Shown piece after piece: positions 36,491-43,382 of a stretch of DNA of 64,000 nucleotides; position 1 is the first letter of the stretch; each line of letters begins with the position of its first letter. The translations under genes were made by a program, and so were the position numbers. The stretch is taken from the NCBI RefSeq assembly GCF_015062615.1, contig NZ_SUUH01000002.1:1-64000 (forward strand). The letters run 5' to 3'. The notes below the pieces were generated by a model. The model was not told the origin of the DNA, searched no databases, and saw only the letters and a list, made by a program, of their open reading frames with translations. The stretch comes from Denitrobacterium detoxificans (lineage in GTDB: Bacteria; Actinomycetota; Coriobacteriia; Coriobacteriales; Eggerthellaceae).

Positions 36491-37978
36491 ATGTCGTTTT
36501 CTAGCATGAATATCGCTGAAATCCAGGCGGGCCTGCGTGCAGGCGAGTTCTCTGCGCGCGAGATTGCCGACAGCTCGCTCGAGCGCATCGAGCGCGTCGA
36601 CGCTCAGGTGAACGCATTCCTGGAAGTTACGGCCGACGCTGCGCGCGAAGCCGCAAGCGCCGTGGATGCCGCTATCGCTGCGGGCACCTTCGACGAACTG
36701 GGTCCCCTGGCCGGCGTGCCCGTCGCCTTCAAGGACAACATGAATCAGCTGGGTACCCATACTACGTGCTCCAGCCGTATGCTTGAAAACTATGTGTCGC
36801 CTTATACCGCCACGTGCGTGCAGCGCGTGCTCGATGCGGGTGGCCTACCCCTGGGCAAGCTGAACATGGACGAGTTCGCGTTCGGCAGCTCCACGGAAAC
36901 CAGCGCCTTTGGCACCACGAAGAACCCCTGGGATCTGCAGCGCGTTCCCGGCGGCAGCAGCGGCGGCAGCGCGGCTGCGGTGGCCGCGGGCATGGCCTGC
37001 GTCACGCTGGGCAGCGACACGGGTGGTTCCATCCGCCAGCCCGGCAGCTTCTGCGGCGTCGTAGCCGTGAAGCCCACGTATGGCGTGGTAAGTCGCTACG
37101 GCGTGGTTGCCTTTGGCAGCTCGCTCGACCAGGTGGGTCCGTTCGCGCGCAACGTGCGCGATGCGGCGCTTACGCTCAATGCGCTTTCCGGCCGCGATCC
37201 TCTCGATTGCACCAGCCAGGAATGCGCCATCGATTTCACGGCCAACCTCGACCAGGGCGTGCAGGGCATGCGTATTGGCATCGTGCCTGCCTTCATGCAG
37301 GCTCAGGGCCTTACCTCGGAAGTACGCAGCGCCATCGAGGCTGCAGCTGCCAAGCTGGAAGCTGCGGGCGCCACGCTGGTGGAAGTCGAGCTTCCCAACG
37401 CCGCGGCGGCCATGAGCGCCTATTACGTGCTCGGTCCGTGCGAGGCGTTCAGCAACTTGTCGCGTTTCGACAGCGTGCGCTACGGGTACCGCGACCCCGG
37501 TCATCACGATCTGGGCAGCCAGTACGAAGCGAGCCGCGCGAAGGGCTTTGGCCCCGAGGCGCGTCGCCGCATCATGCTGGGTAGCTACCTGCTCTCTTCG
37601 GGCGTGTACGACAAGTACTACTATCCCGCGCAGCAGGTGCGTACGCTCATCACGCAGGATTACACGCGTGCGTTCGAGCAGGTCGATTGCATTCTCGCGC
37701 CGGTGTCTCCCCGTACTGCCTTCAAGTTCGGCGAGGTAAGCGACCCCACCACCATGTACCTGTCCGATATCTTCACCATCAGCATCAACATTGCTGGTAA
37801 TGGCGGCATGAATATGCCTATTGGGCTGGGGGAGGACACGGGCCTGCCGGTGGGTGCCCAGCTTATCGCTCCGGCGTTCCATGATGCCAATATGCTGCGC
37901 GTCGCTTCCGCGCTTGAATCCATCTATGGCCCCGCTCCTGTGGCGCCTGCGTTCGCTGAAGAGGAGGGTGGTCGCTAA
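36491..37978 (+). CDS. gatA: Glu-tRNA(Gln) amidotransferase subunit A
   Basis: A 495-residue amidase-signature enzyme that hydrolyses glutamine (or asparagine) and channels ammonia to GatB. The Ser-cisSer-Lys triad is visible: Lys in VAFKDNM, and the serines in GGSSGGSAA and SDTGGSIRQP. The start is 1 nt after gatC; ATG 36491 is used although ATG 36506 is also possible. The stop codon overlaps the gatB start by one base. Confidence 0.97.
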   Translation: MSFSSMNIAEIQAGLRAGEFSAREIADSSLERIERVDAQVNAFLEVTADAAREAASAVDAAIAAGTFDELGPLAGVPVAFKDNMNQLGTHTTCSSRMLENYVSPYTATCVQRVLDAGGLPLGKLNMDEFAFGSSTETSAFGTTKNPWDLQRVPGGSSGGSAAAVAAGMACVTLGSDTGGSIRQPGSFCGVVAVKPTYGVVSRYGVVAFGSSLDQVGPFARNVRDAALTLNALSGRDPLDCTSQECAIDFTANLDQGVQGMRIGIVPAFMQAQGLTSEVRSAIEAAAAKLEAAGATLVEVELPNAAAAMSAYYVLGPCEAFSNLSRFDSVRYGYRDPGHHDLGSQYEASRAKGFGPEARRRIMLGSYLLSSGVYDKYYYPAQQVRTLITQDYTRAFEQVDCILAPVSPRTAFKFGEVSDPTTMYLSDIFTISINIAGNGGMNMPIGLGEDTGLPVGAQLIAPAFHDANMLRVASALESIYGPAPVAPAFAEEEGGR

Positions 37979-39543
37979 TGAAGAGCATGGAAGAAGTGCT
38001 GCGCGACTGGGAAGCCGTAATCGGCCTGGAAGTGCACTGTGAGCTCACCAAGCTGGAAACCAAGATGTTCTGTGGCTGCAAGCTGGAATTCGGCGCGGAA
38101 CCCAATACCCATACCTGTCCGGTGTGCCTGGGCCTGCCGGGTGCCCTGCCGGTGCCCAATAAGGCCGCTATCGAAAATATCGTGCTTGCCGGTCTTGCTA
38201 CGAACTGCGACATCGAAAAGCACACGATGTTCTACCGCAAGGGTTACATGTACCCCGACATGGCGAAGAACTTCCAGACCACGCAGGGCCCCAAGGCATT
38301 CTGCATGCGCGGCTGGCTCGACCTCGACGTCGATGGCCGCGGCGCTTCCGAGCGCTACAACCTGGAAGAGCTCGCGGAAGGCGAGCAGGTCGAAAACATC
38401 ACGCGTACGGCCGATGGCTACCGTGCGCACGTGGGCATTGAGCGCATCCACATGGAGGAAGACGCTGGCAAGATGATTCACGTGGGTGGTGCGGAAGGCC
38501 GCATCGAGGGCGCTAAGGAGAGCCTGGTCGATTACAACCGCGCAGGTACGCCGCTCATCGAGTTGGTTACCAAGCCCGACCTGCGTACGCCGGAAGAGGC
38601 GCGTCTGTTTATGCAGAAGCTACGTCAGATCTTCCTGGCCATTGGCATTTCCGACTGCAGCATGGAAGAGGGTAGCCTGCGCGCCGACGGCAATATCAGC
38701 CTGCGTCGCCGTGGCACCACGCAGCTGGGTACGAAGACCGAGCTCAAGAATATCAACAGCTTCAAGAGCCTGCACGACGGCCTGGCCTACGAGATTTGCC
38801 GTCAGGCAGAGGTGCTCGAAGAGGGTGGCATCATCTACCAGGAAACGCGTCATTGGGATCCGTCCGCCAAGCGCACCATCGTCATGCGCGTGAAGGAAAC
38901 GGCCGACGACTATCGCATGTTCCCCGACCCCGACCTGGCGCCGTACGACCTCTCCGACGAATTCATCGAGCGCGTGCGCGCCAAGCTCCCCGAGCTGCCC
39001 GATCAGAAGGCTGCGCGTTTCAAGGAGAGCTTCGGCCTTTCCAGCTACGACGCCCGTCATCTGGTGGAACATCGTGCTACCACAGCGTTCTTCGAGGACT
39101 GCATGGCGCTGCCGGAATGCAAGCCTGAATTCGCGAAGCCCCTGGCCAACCTGCTTATCAATGACATTGCGGCCCGCCTGAACAATGGCGAGCAAATCGA
39201 TGCGAACGTCCTTACGCCCGCGCGTATGGTCGCACTGGTTGGCATGCTTGCAGCCGACGAGCTGTCTAGCAAGCAGGGCAAAGAAGTGCTGCAGGCCATT
39301 CTCGATGAAGACGCCGACCCGGCTGCCATCGTGGAAGCGCGCGGCATGAAGCAGGTAAGCGATACTGGTGCCTTGGAGGCTATCGTCGATGAAGTGCTCG
39401 CCGCCAACCCCGACAAGGTCGAGGCGTATCGTGGCGGCAAGACGGGTCTGCTTGGCTTCTTCGTGGGGCAGTGCATGAAGGCCACGCGGGGGCAGGGTAA
39501 CCCCAAGCTCATCAACCAGCTTCTCACCTCGAAGCTCGGTTAA
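37978..39543 (+). CDS. gatB: Asp/Glu-tRNA amidotransferase subunit B
   Basis: A 521-residue GatB, which phosphorylates the mischarged aminoacyl-tRNA and amidates it. Clear markers are the opening VIGLEVHCEL, CPVCLGLPGALPVPN, and the RGTTQLGTKTELKNINSFK block. The C-terminal YqeY-like tail domain (from about residue 370) contacts tRNA. Last gene of gatCAB. A weak 6-bp hairpin follows at 39553-39569 without a T-run. Confidence 0.97.
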   Translation: MKSMEEVLRDWEAVIGLEVHCELTKLETKMFCGCKLEFGAEPNTHTCPVCLGLPGALPVPNKAAIENIVLAGLATNCDIEKHTMFYRKGYMYPDMAKNFQTTQGPKAFCMRGWLDLDVDGRGASERYNLEELAEGEQVENITRTADGYRAHVGIERIHMEEDAGKMIHVGGAEGRIEGAKESLVDYNRAGTPLIELVTKPDLRTPEEARLFMQKLRQIFLAIGISDCSMEEGSLRADGNISLRRRGTTQLGTKTELKNINSFKSLHDGLAYEICRQAEVLEEGGIIYQETRHWDPSAKRTIVMRVKETADDYRMFPDPDLAPYDLSDEFIERVRAKLPELPDQKAARFKESFGLSSYDARHLVEHRATTAFFEDCMALPECKPEFAKPLANLLINDIAARLNNGEQIDANVLTPARMVALVGMLAADELSSKQGKEVLQAILDEDADPAAIVEARGMKQVSDTGALEAIVDEVLAANPDKVEAYRGGKTGLLGFFVGQCMKATRGQGNPKLINQLLTSKLG

Positions 39544-39578
39544 TGTAACGGTTTCCGCAGATAGCGGAATAAAGATAG

Positions 39579-39613
39579 GCGCGCAGCGTGCGGGAATAAC
39601 CGCGGCTGCGCGC
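39579..39613 (+). promoter_or_regulatory. Structured leader hairpin upstream of queF
   Basis: A 9-bp perfect GC stem (39579-39587 with 39605-39613) encloses an inner 4-bp stem (39590-39593 with 39600-39603) with a GAATAA loop. It ends 22 nt before the queF start. It does not match the preQ1-I riboswitch pattern I know. It could be a readthrough hairpin, an attenuator or a regulatory element. Confidence 0.4.
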
Positions 39614-39635
39614 TCTGCGTTTGAAAGGAGCGCGT

Positions 39636-40127
39636 ATGCGCGAAAAGGAAATTGAGGGCATCACGCTGCTGGGTAACCAGGGCACGAAGTACGCCACCGA
39701 TTATGACCCTTCGGTATTGGAGACGTTCGAAAACAAGCATCCCGATCGTGACTACATGGTCACGTTCCGCTGCCCGGAATTCACCACGTTGTGCCCTATT
39801 ACGGGTCAGCCGGATTTCGCCACGCTTTACATTAACTATGTTCCCAACGTGCGCATGGTCGAGAGCAAGGCGCTGAAGCTGTACCTGTTCAGCTTCCGCA
39901 ACCATGGCGATTTTCATGAGGATGTGTGCAACATTATCGTAAACGACCTGGTAAAGCTCATGGAGCCGAAGTACATCGAGGTGCGTGGCATGTTTTATCC
40001 GCGTGGCGGCATTTCCATCTACCCGTTTGCGAACTGGGCTCACCCCGATTTCGGCTATCAGGAAATTGCGCGTGAGCGCATGTTTGCGCAGCTGTCCGAC
40101 CTGGACAAGGGCGATGGTGCCCGATGA
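39636..40127 (+). CDS. queF: NADPH-dependent 7-cyano-7-deazaguanine (preQ0) reductase
   Basis: A 163-residue unimodular QueF, which reduces the nitrile preQ0 to the amine preQ1 for queuosine in tRNA. Catalytic Cys53 (TLCPITGQPDF) and Asp60, substrate Glu76 in VESKALK, and His94 in FHED are all present. GAAAGGAG lies 5 nt before ATG 39636. The stop overlaps queC by 4 nt, so the two are coupled. Confidence 0.96.
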   Translation: MREKEIEGITLLGNQGTKYATDYDPSVLETFENKHPDRDYMVTFRCPEFTTLCPITGQPDFATLYINYVPNVRMVESKALKLYLFSFRNHGDFHEDVCNIIVNDLVKLMEPKYIEVRGMFYPRGGISIYPFANWAHPDFGYQEIARERMFAQLSDLDKGDGAR

Positions 40128-40828
40128 GCCCTGCGGCGAAGCGGGCGCTTGTCCTTTCCAGCGGCGGGGTGGATTCCACTACGTGTCTGGGCCTGGCAGT
40201 AGACAAGCTGGGTGCTGAAAACGTGGCGAGCGTCTCGTTCTTCTATGGGCAGCGCCACGATCGTGAGCTGCGTGCGGCCGATGCTGTGGCCAAGCACTAT
40301 GGCGTTCGTCACTACACGCCCGATCTGGCGGGTATCATGCAGTATTCCGATAGTGCCATGCTGGCGAATAGTTCGCAGCAAGTGCCGCATGGCACGTATG
40401 CGAAGCAGATTGACGAGAATGGCCGCCCGAATACCTACGTCCCCTTCCGCAATGGCCTTATGCTTTCTGCGGCGGGTGCTCTAGCCATGTCCTTGTTCCC
40501 GGATGAGGCGTGCGATATCTATTTGGGCGCCCATGCAGACGATGCGGCGGGGGATGCCTACCCCGATTGTTCCCCGGCTTTTACGCAGGCTATGGACAAG
40601 GCGCTCAGCGTGGGTACCTATGGTAACGTGCATTTGGTTGCGCCGTTCGTTAATTGTACGAAAGCCCAGGTGGTCGAGCGTGGTTTGTCGCTCGACGTGC
40701 CGTATGAGCTTACGTGGTCGTGCTATGAAGGTGGGGAGGCCCCCTGCGGTACGTGTGCCACGTGTCTCGATCGCATTGCCGCTTTTCGTGCTAACGGGAC
40801 CGAGGATCCCGTTCCTTATGCAGAATAA
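40124..40828 (+). CDS. queC: 7-cyano-7-deazaguanine synthase
   Basis: A 234-residue ATP-dependent enzyme that turns 7-carboxy-7-deazaguanine into preQ0. The PP-loop motif SGGVDS is at residues 13-18, and the C-terminal zinc site is formed by the Cys cluster SCYEGGEAPCGTCATC. It overlaps queF by 4 nt. QueD and QueE are not visible in this window, so the pathway is either completed elsewhere or fed by the precursor transporter encoded 0.8 kb downstream. Confidence 0.96.
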   Translation: MSPAAKRALVLSSGGVDSTTCLGLAVDKLGAENVASVSFFYGQRHDRELRAADAVAKHYGVRHYTPDLAGIMQYSDSAMLANSSQQVPHGTYAKQIDENGRPNTYVPFRNGLMLSAAGALAMSLFPDEACDIYLGAHADDAAGDAYPDCSPAFTQAMDKALSVGTYGNVHLVAPFVNCTKAQVVERGLSLDVPYELTWSCYEGGEAPCGTCATCLDRIAAFRANGTEDPVPYAE

Positions 40829-40837
40829 GCGATGCAA

Positions 40838-40873
40838 AACGACGCCCGGCTTGTAGCAAAGCCGGGCGTCGTT
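40838..40873 (+). terminator. Intrinsic terminator of queFC
   Basis: A perfect 15-bp stem (40838-40852 with 40859-40873) with a 6-nt loop, followed by AGTTTA. Very stable although the T-run is short. Confidence 0.85.
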
Positions 40874-40886
40874 AGTTTATGGCAAC

Positions 40887-40912
40887 AAAAAAGCCCCTGC
40901 GAACAGGGGCTT
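40887..40912 (-). terminator. Terminator of tRNA-Arg copy 1
   Basis: A 9-bp stem (40891-40899 with 40904-40912) and 4-nt loop, with a T-run on the minus strand, 12 nt beyond the tRNA 3' end. Confidence 0.88.
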
Positions 40913-40924
40913 TACAATGCTAAA

Positions 40925-41001
40925 TGGTGCGCCGTGAGGGATTCGAACCCCCGACGTACTGATTCGTAGTCAGTCCCTCTATCCAGCTGAGGTAACGGCG
41001 C
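40925..41001 (-). tRNA. tRNA-Arg (anticodon ACG), copy 1
   Basis: A complete 77-nt cloverleaf on the minus strand. The acceptor stem GCGCCGT pairs with ACGGCGC, the D-arm is CCTC/GAGG, and the anticodon stem ACTGA/TCAGT holds the loop CTACGAA with ACG at 34-36 (A34 probably becomes inosine to read CGU, CGC and CGA). The T-loop is TTCGAAT and the CCA end is encoded. Identical to the copy at 42983-43059. Confidence 0.97.
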
Positions 41002-41020
41002 AAGTAAATCAGCGAGGAAT

Positions 41021-41049
41021 ATAATGCCCGTTATATCCGCTCGTGTCAA
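41021..41049 (-). promoter_or_regulatory. Promoter of tRNA-Arg copy 1
   Basis: On the minus strand TTGACA (complement of 41044-41049) and CATTAT (complement of 41021-41026) are 17 bp apart, about 20 nt before the tRNA 5' end. Confidence 0.7.
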
Positions 41050-41172
41050 CGGCTTTCGCGGATTTATTCAGACCTTCAAATTTCCGACACTTCCCAAGGG
41101 TCCCCGCGCAGAAATTGCGACCAGTGACGGCTGCAATGAGCCCAACCATGGCAGCGAAGGCGCTCTGCGCCA

Positions 41173-41246
41173 AGCGGGACGGACCCATGTGCCTACCCGA
41201 TAGGCGAGGCGCCACGCGCCGAGCGGGATGGAACCATGTGCCCACC
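41173..41246. repeat. Two 25-bp direct repeats
   Basis: 41173-41197 and 41222-41246 match at 22 of 25 positions (both begin AGCGGGA and contain CCATGTGCC). Related AGCGGGA starts recur at 41444 and 41479. Function unknown; the repeats sit beside the inverted-repeat element at 41257-41440. Confidence 0.7.
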
Positions 41247-41256
41247 TCTAATGTTT

Positions 41257-41440
41257 GCATGCGCCCCGTGGCCGTCGTCAGGACACTGTGAAAACAAAAA
41301 ATGAAGTTGCTTGGCTTAGCCAAGCAACCCTTTTAAATGCATGAACCAGCGAGCGCACGAGCGTAGGTTTCGGCCCGTGCGGGGCCGAAACCACGCGAGC
41401 AGCGGAGCGGGTGTCCAGACGACGGCCACGGGGCGCATGC
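41257..41440. repeat. Structured inverted-repeat element, copy 1
   Basis: A 184-bp unit bounded by a perfect 23-bp inverted repeat (41257-41279 and 41418-41440, starting GCATGCGCCCCG). Inside are a 10-bp hairpin with a 3-nt loop (41306-41328) followed by CCTTTTAAA, and a 78-bp core (41339-41416) containing an 11-bp hairpin with GGTTTCGGCCC as its left arm. The core recurs at 42792-42869 with a single mismatch (41380). No coding frame is credible. It lies between two tRNA-Arg copies. Confidence 0.8.
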
Positions 41441-41601
41441 GCGAGCGGGACAACGTTGCGGGCTCGGTCGTATGCGCGAGCGGGATAACCATGGAGGGGG
41501 AGCACATAGCGCCTCCATACGTGGGTGATATACTTCGCAGGCTCGTTTCGGCGAGCAGCTGTTCGCAATTATCCAGCTACATCAAAACTAAGGAATGAAA
41601 A

Positions 41602-42294
41602 GTGAAGAAGACGAACAAGAACCTTATGCTTTGCGGCATGGTGTTCGCGGTGTCGCTCGTGGTGAGCAACGTCGTGACCGCAAAGACCATTCAAACGGGG
41701 ATTCCCCTGTTCGGCAGCACTATTACGCTACCGGGCGCAGCGCTCTGCTACGCCATTACCTTTCTCATGACCGACGTTATCGGTGAAATCTGGGGGCGCA
41801 AGGCTGCTCAGACGGTCGTAAACTGGGGCTTCGTGTGCCAGCTTTTGGCAACGGGTCTCATCTTGCTTACCCAGTATCTGCCTGCGGCAAATGCCGAGAT
41901 GCAGGTATCCTACGACATGCTCCTGGGTCAGAACGTCATCTTCGTTATTGGCAGCATGACGGCGTACTTCCTTTCCCAGTCCTGGGACGTGTGGGTCTTC
42001 CACAAGATTCGCGACAACGTCCTTGCGCGCACGAGCAACGAAAAGCTCCGATTCCTCTGGAATAATGCCTCGACCATGACGTCCCAGATCATCGACACGG
42101 TTGTCTTTGTGGGTATCGCTTTCGGCATCGGCTTCGGCTGGCTCTTCGACCCCGCCATGCTCCCCGCTCTGGGCGCCATGATGGTGGGCCAGTACCTCAT
42201 CAAGCTGGTCCTCGCGGCCTGCGATACGCCTTTCTTCTACCTTCTCACGCGTCGCATGCCCGCTTCCGGTGCCATGCAGCAAGCTGAAGCGTAG
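41602..42294 (+). CDS. yhhQ: Queuosine precursor transporter (YhhQ/VUT family)
   Basis: A 230-residue membrane protein with about six helices of the YhhQ family, which takes up preQ0/preQ1 or related deazaguanines. The family pattern is visible in the N-terminal helix (VSLVVSNVVTAKTI), the FLMTDVIGEIWGRKAA segment, and the C-terminal DTPFFYLLTRR. GTG 41602 is used, with TAAGGA 7 nt before it. queF and queC lie 0.8 kb upstream, beyond a terminator and a tRNA gene, so the three form a functional queuosine locus but not one operon. It ends in a strong terminator. Confidence 0.92.
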   Translation: MKKTNKNLMLCGMVFAVSLVVSNVVTAKTIQTGIPLFGSTITLPGAALCYAITFLMTDVIGEIWGRKAAQTVVNWGFVCQLLATGLILLTQYLPAANAEMQVSYDMLLGQNVIFVIGSMTAYFLSQSWDVWVFHKIRDNVLARTSNEKLRFLWNNASTMTSQIIDTVVFVGIAFGIGFGWLFDPAMLPALGAMMVGQYLIKLVLAACDTPFFYLLTRRMPASGAMQQAEA

Positions 42295-42321
42295 CAGTCC
42301 GTTCTAATGGCTCGCATGCTT

Positions 42322-42353
42322 AACGCCCTCGTCATTGCGACGAGGGCGTTTTT
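42322..42353 (+). terminator. Intrinsic terminator of yhhQ
   Basis: A 12-bp perfect stem (42322-42333 with 42339-42350) with a 5-nt loop, followed by TTT. Confidence 0.92.
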
Positions 42354-42660
42354 GCGTCGCAGGTCAGGCTGTTTCTATGTCCCGCAACCCGTGGAGGCGT
42401 AGTCGGCGTAGCCGACAAGCGGGAAGGGTCAATCTTCCAACTCCGCTCTGCTTTTCGCGATTACGCGAAAAGCCAGTAAAAGGCGCCGCCAGCGAAGCTG
42501 GCCAGCTCACACACTTTCCCCAGGTCCCCACAAGTCGGCGAGGGCTCGAATCCCCGCGTCCAGTCAGACTCGCAAGCTCCTTCCGGGGGTTTTTCTCCAA
42601 TCGGGTTGCGCTGGGGGCGTGGTCCCCGTAGGAGGCACTGTGATTGACATGAACGGGTCA
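42354..42660. other. Non-coding stretch with a series of small perfect hairpins
   Basis: No gene is supported. Three short-loop perfect hairpins follow each other: GTCGGC-GTA-GCCGAC (about 42399-42413), a 10-bp stem GCTTTTCGCG with an ATTA loop (about 42449-42472), and GCCAGC-GAA-GCTGGC (about 42488-42502). A T-arm-like stretch near 42536-42560 is not part of a complete tRNA. At 42624-42643 there is a partial third copy of the left part of the inverted-repeat element. Confidence 0.6.
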
Positions 42661-42892
42661 CGCCCGTCCGCATGCGCCCCGTAGGACCACTGTGAAAGCA
42701 CTAAATAGCGCTGAACCCGGGGTTGCCGCGGAGAGCGGGAGGCGAAGCCTCACGCAAATCCGCGGACAACCCTGGGCAGCGCAAAGTAAAGGCATGAACC
42801 AGCGAGCGCACGAGCGTAGGTTTCGGCCCGTGTGGGGCCGAAACCACGCGAGCAGCGGAGCGGGTGTCCGGCGGGGCGCATGCGGACGGGCG
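42661..42892. repeat. Structured inverted-repeat element, copy 2
   Basis: A 232-bp unit bounded by a perfect 21-bp inverted repeat (42661-42681 and 42872-42892) that shares the GCATGCGCCCCG part with copy 1. Its internal hairpin (42708-42782) is a long imperfect stem of roughly 24 bp capped by GAGGC-GAA-GCCTC. The 78-bp core at 42792-42869 is nearly identical to that of copy 1. The hairpin sequence differs from copy 1 while its position is kept, which suggests that structure matters. Confidence 0.8.
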
Positions 42893-42944
42893 GCGATCGG
42901 GACGATCCCCCGCGCCCCGCGCCCCCAGCGCCGTCCGGGAAAAC

Positions 42945-42970
42945 AAAAAAGCCCCTGCGAACAGGAGCTT
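42945..42970 (-). terminator. Terminator of tRNA-Arg copy 2
   Basis: Same hairpin as in copy 1 but with one G-U pair in the stem caused by the A at 42966; the T-run on the minus strand is kept. Confidence 0.82.
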
Positions 42971-42982
42971 TACAATGCTAAA

Positions 42983-43059
42983 TGGTGCGCCGTGAGGGAT
43001 TCGAACCCCCGACGTACTGATTCGTAGTCAGTCCCTCTATCCAGCTGAGGTAACGGCGC
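42983..43059 (-). tRNA. tRNA-Arg (anticodon ACG), copy 2
   Basis: A 77-nt gene on the minus strand, identical in every base to the copy at 40925-41001, with encoded CCA. All cloverleaf stems are intact, so both copies should be functional. Confidence 0.97.
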
Positions 43060-43078
43060 ATTTGAAGCAGCAAAAGGT

Positions 43079-43106
43079 ATATTAACAGTTCGCGAAAAGG
43101 AGTCAA
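43079..43106 (-). promoter_or_regulatory. Promoter of tRNA-Arg copy 2
   Basis: On the minus strand TTGACT (complement of 43101-43106) and TAATAT (complement of 43079-43084) are 16 bp apart. The sequence differs from the promoter of copy 1, so each tRNA has its own promoter. Confidence 0.7.
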
Positions 43107-43382
43107 CACGCTTTTTGGAAATATTTGCTGCACTTCACAAGCGCATCTGTTACAGTTTCCTGCGCGGGTGCGAACCGCACGTCGTCTTGCCAGGTGGTAG
43201 GGCGGCGAGCGATTGCGGCTCGGCTTCCAAAGCGAAGCATAGTGCCCATACCTGCATGTATTGGAACAATGGAAGGTTATTACTTGAAGGTTCGAAAATC
43301 CAAACCTCTTAGTAGTTAGCCGCTCCGGCACGCCCTCCGTGGCTGCCTCAGCGGCAGCCGCATAACGACATTTGGAGGAAGC
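43107..43382 (+). other. Leader region of the magnesium-transport gene pair
   Basis: About 275 bp without a gene. A 7-bp hairpin GGCTGCC/GGCAGCC lies at about 43341-43359, 20-odd nt before the start. I looked for an M-box magnesium riboswitch and could not recognise one, although the position would suit a magnesium sensor. Confidence 0.4.

Larger units (their letters stand above)
40884..41002. repeat. 119-bp duplication, copy 1 (tRNA-Arg plus terminator)
   Basis: This segment recurs at 42942-43060 in the same orientation with one difference (G at 40908, A at 42966). It covers the tRNA terminator, the spacer and the whole tRNA gene, and stops at the tRNA 5' end, so the promoters are not part of it. 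Confidence 0.95.
42942..43060. repeat. 119-bp duplication, copy 2 (tRNA-Arg plus terminator)
   Basis: Direct repeat of 40884-41002, displaced by 2,058 bp, with one substitution in the terminator stem. Confidence 0.95.

Noticed and set aside
42530..42565. A tRNA-like T-arm (GGCTCGAATCCCC)
   Set aside because: No matching acceptor, D-arm or anticodon arm can be folded around it on either strand, so it is at most a remnant.
43107..43382. M-box (magnesium) riboswitch upstream of the magnesium-sensor gene
   Set aside because: The position is suggestive, but I could not align the conserved M-box core; only a simple 7-bp hairpin is visible.
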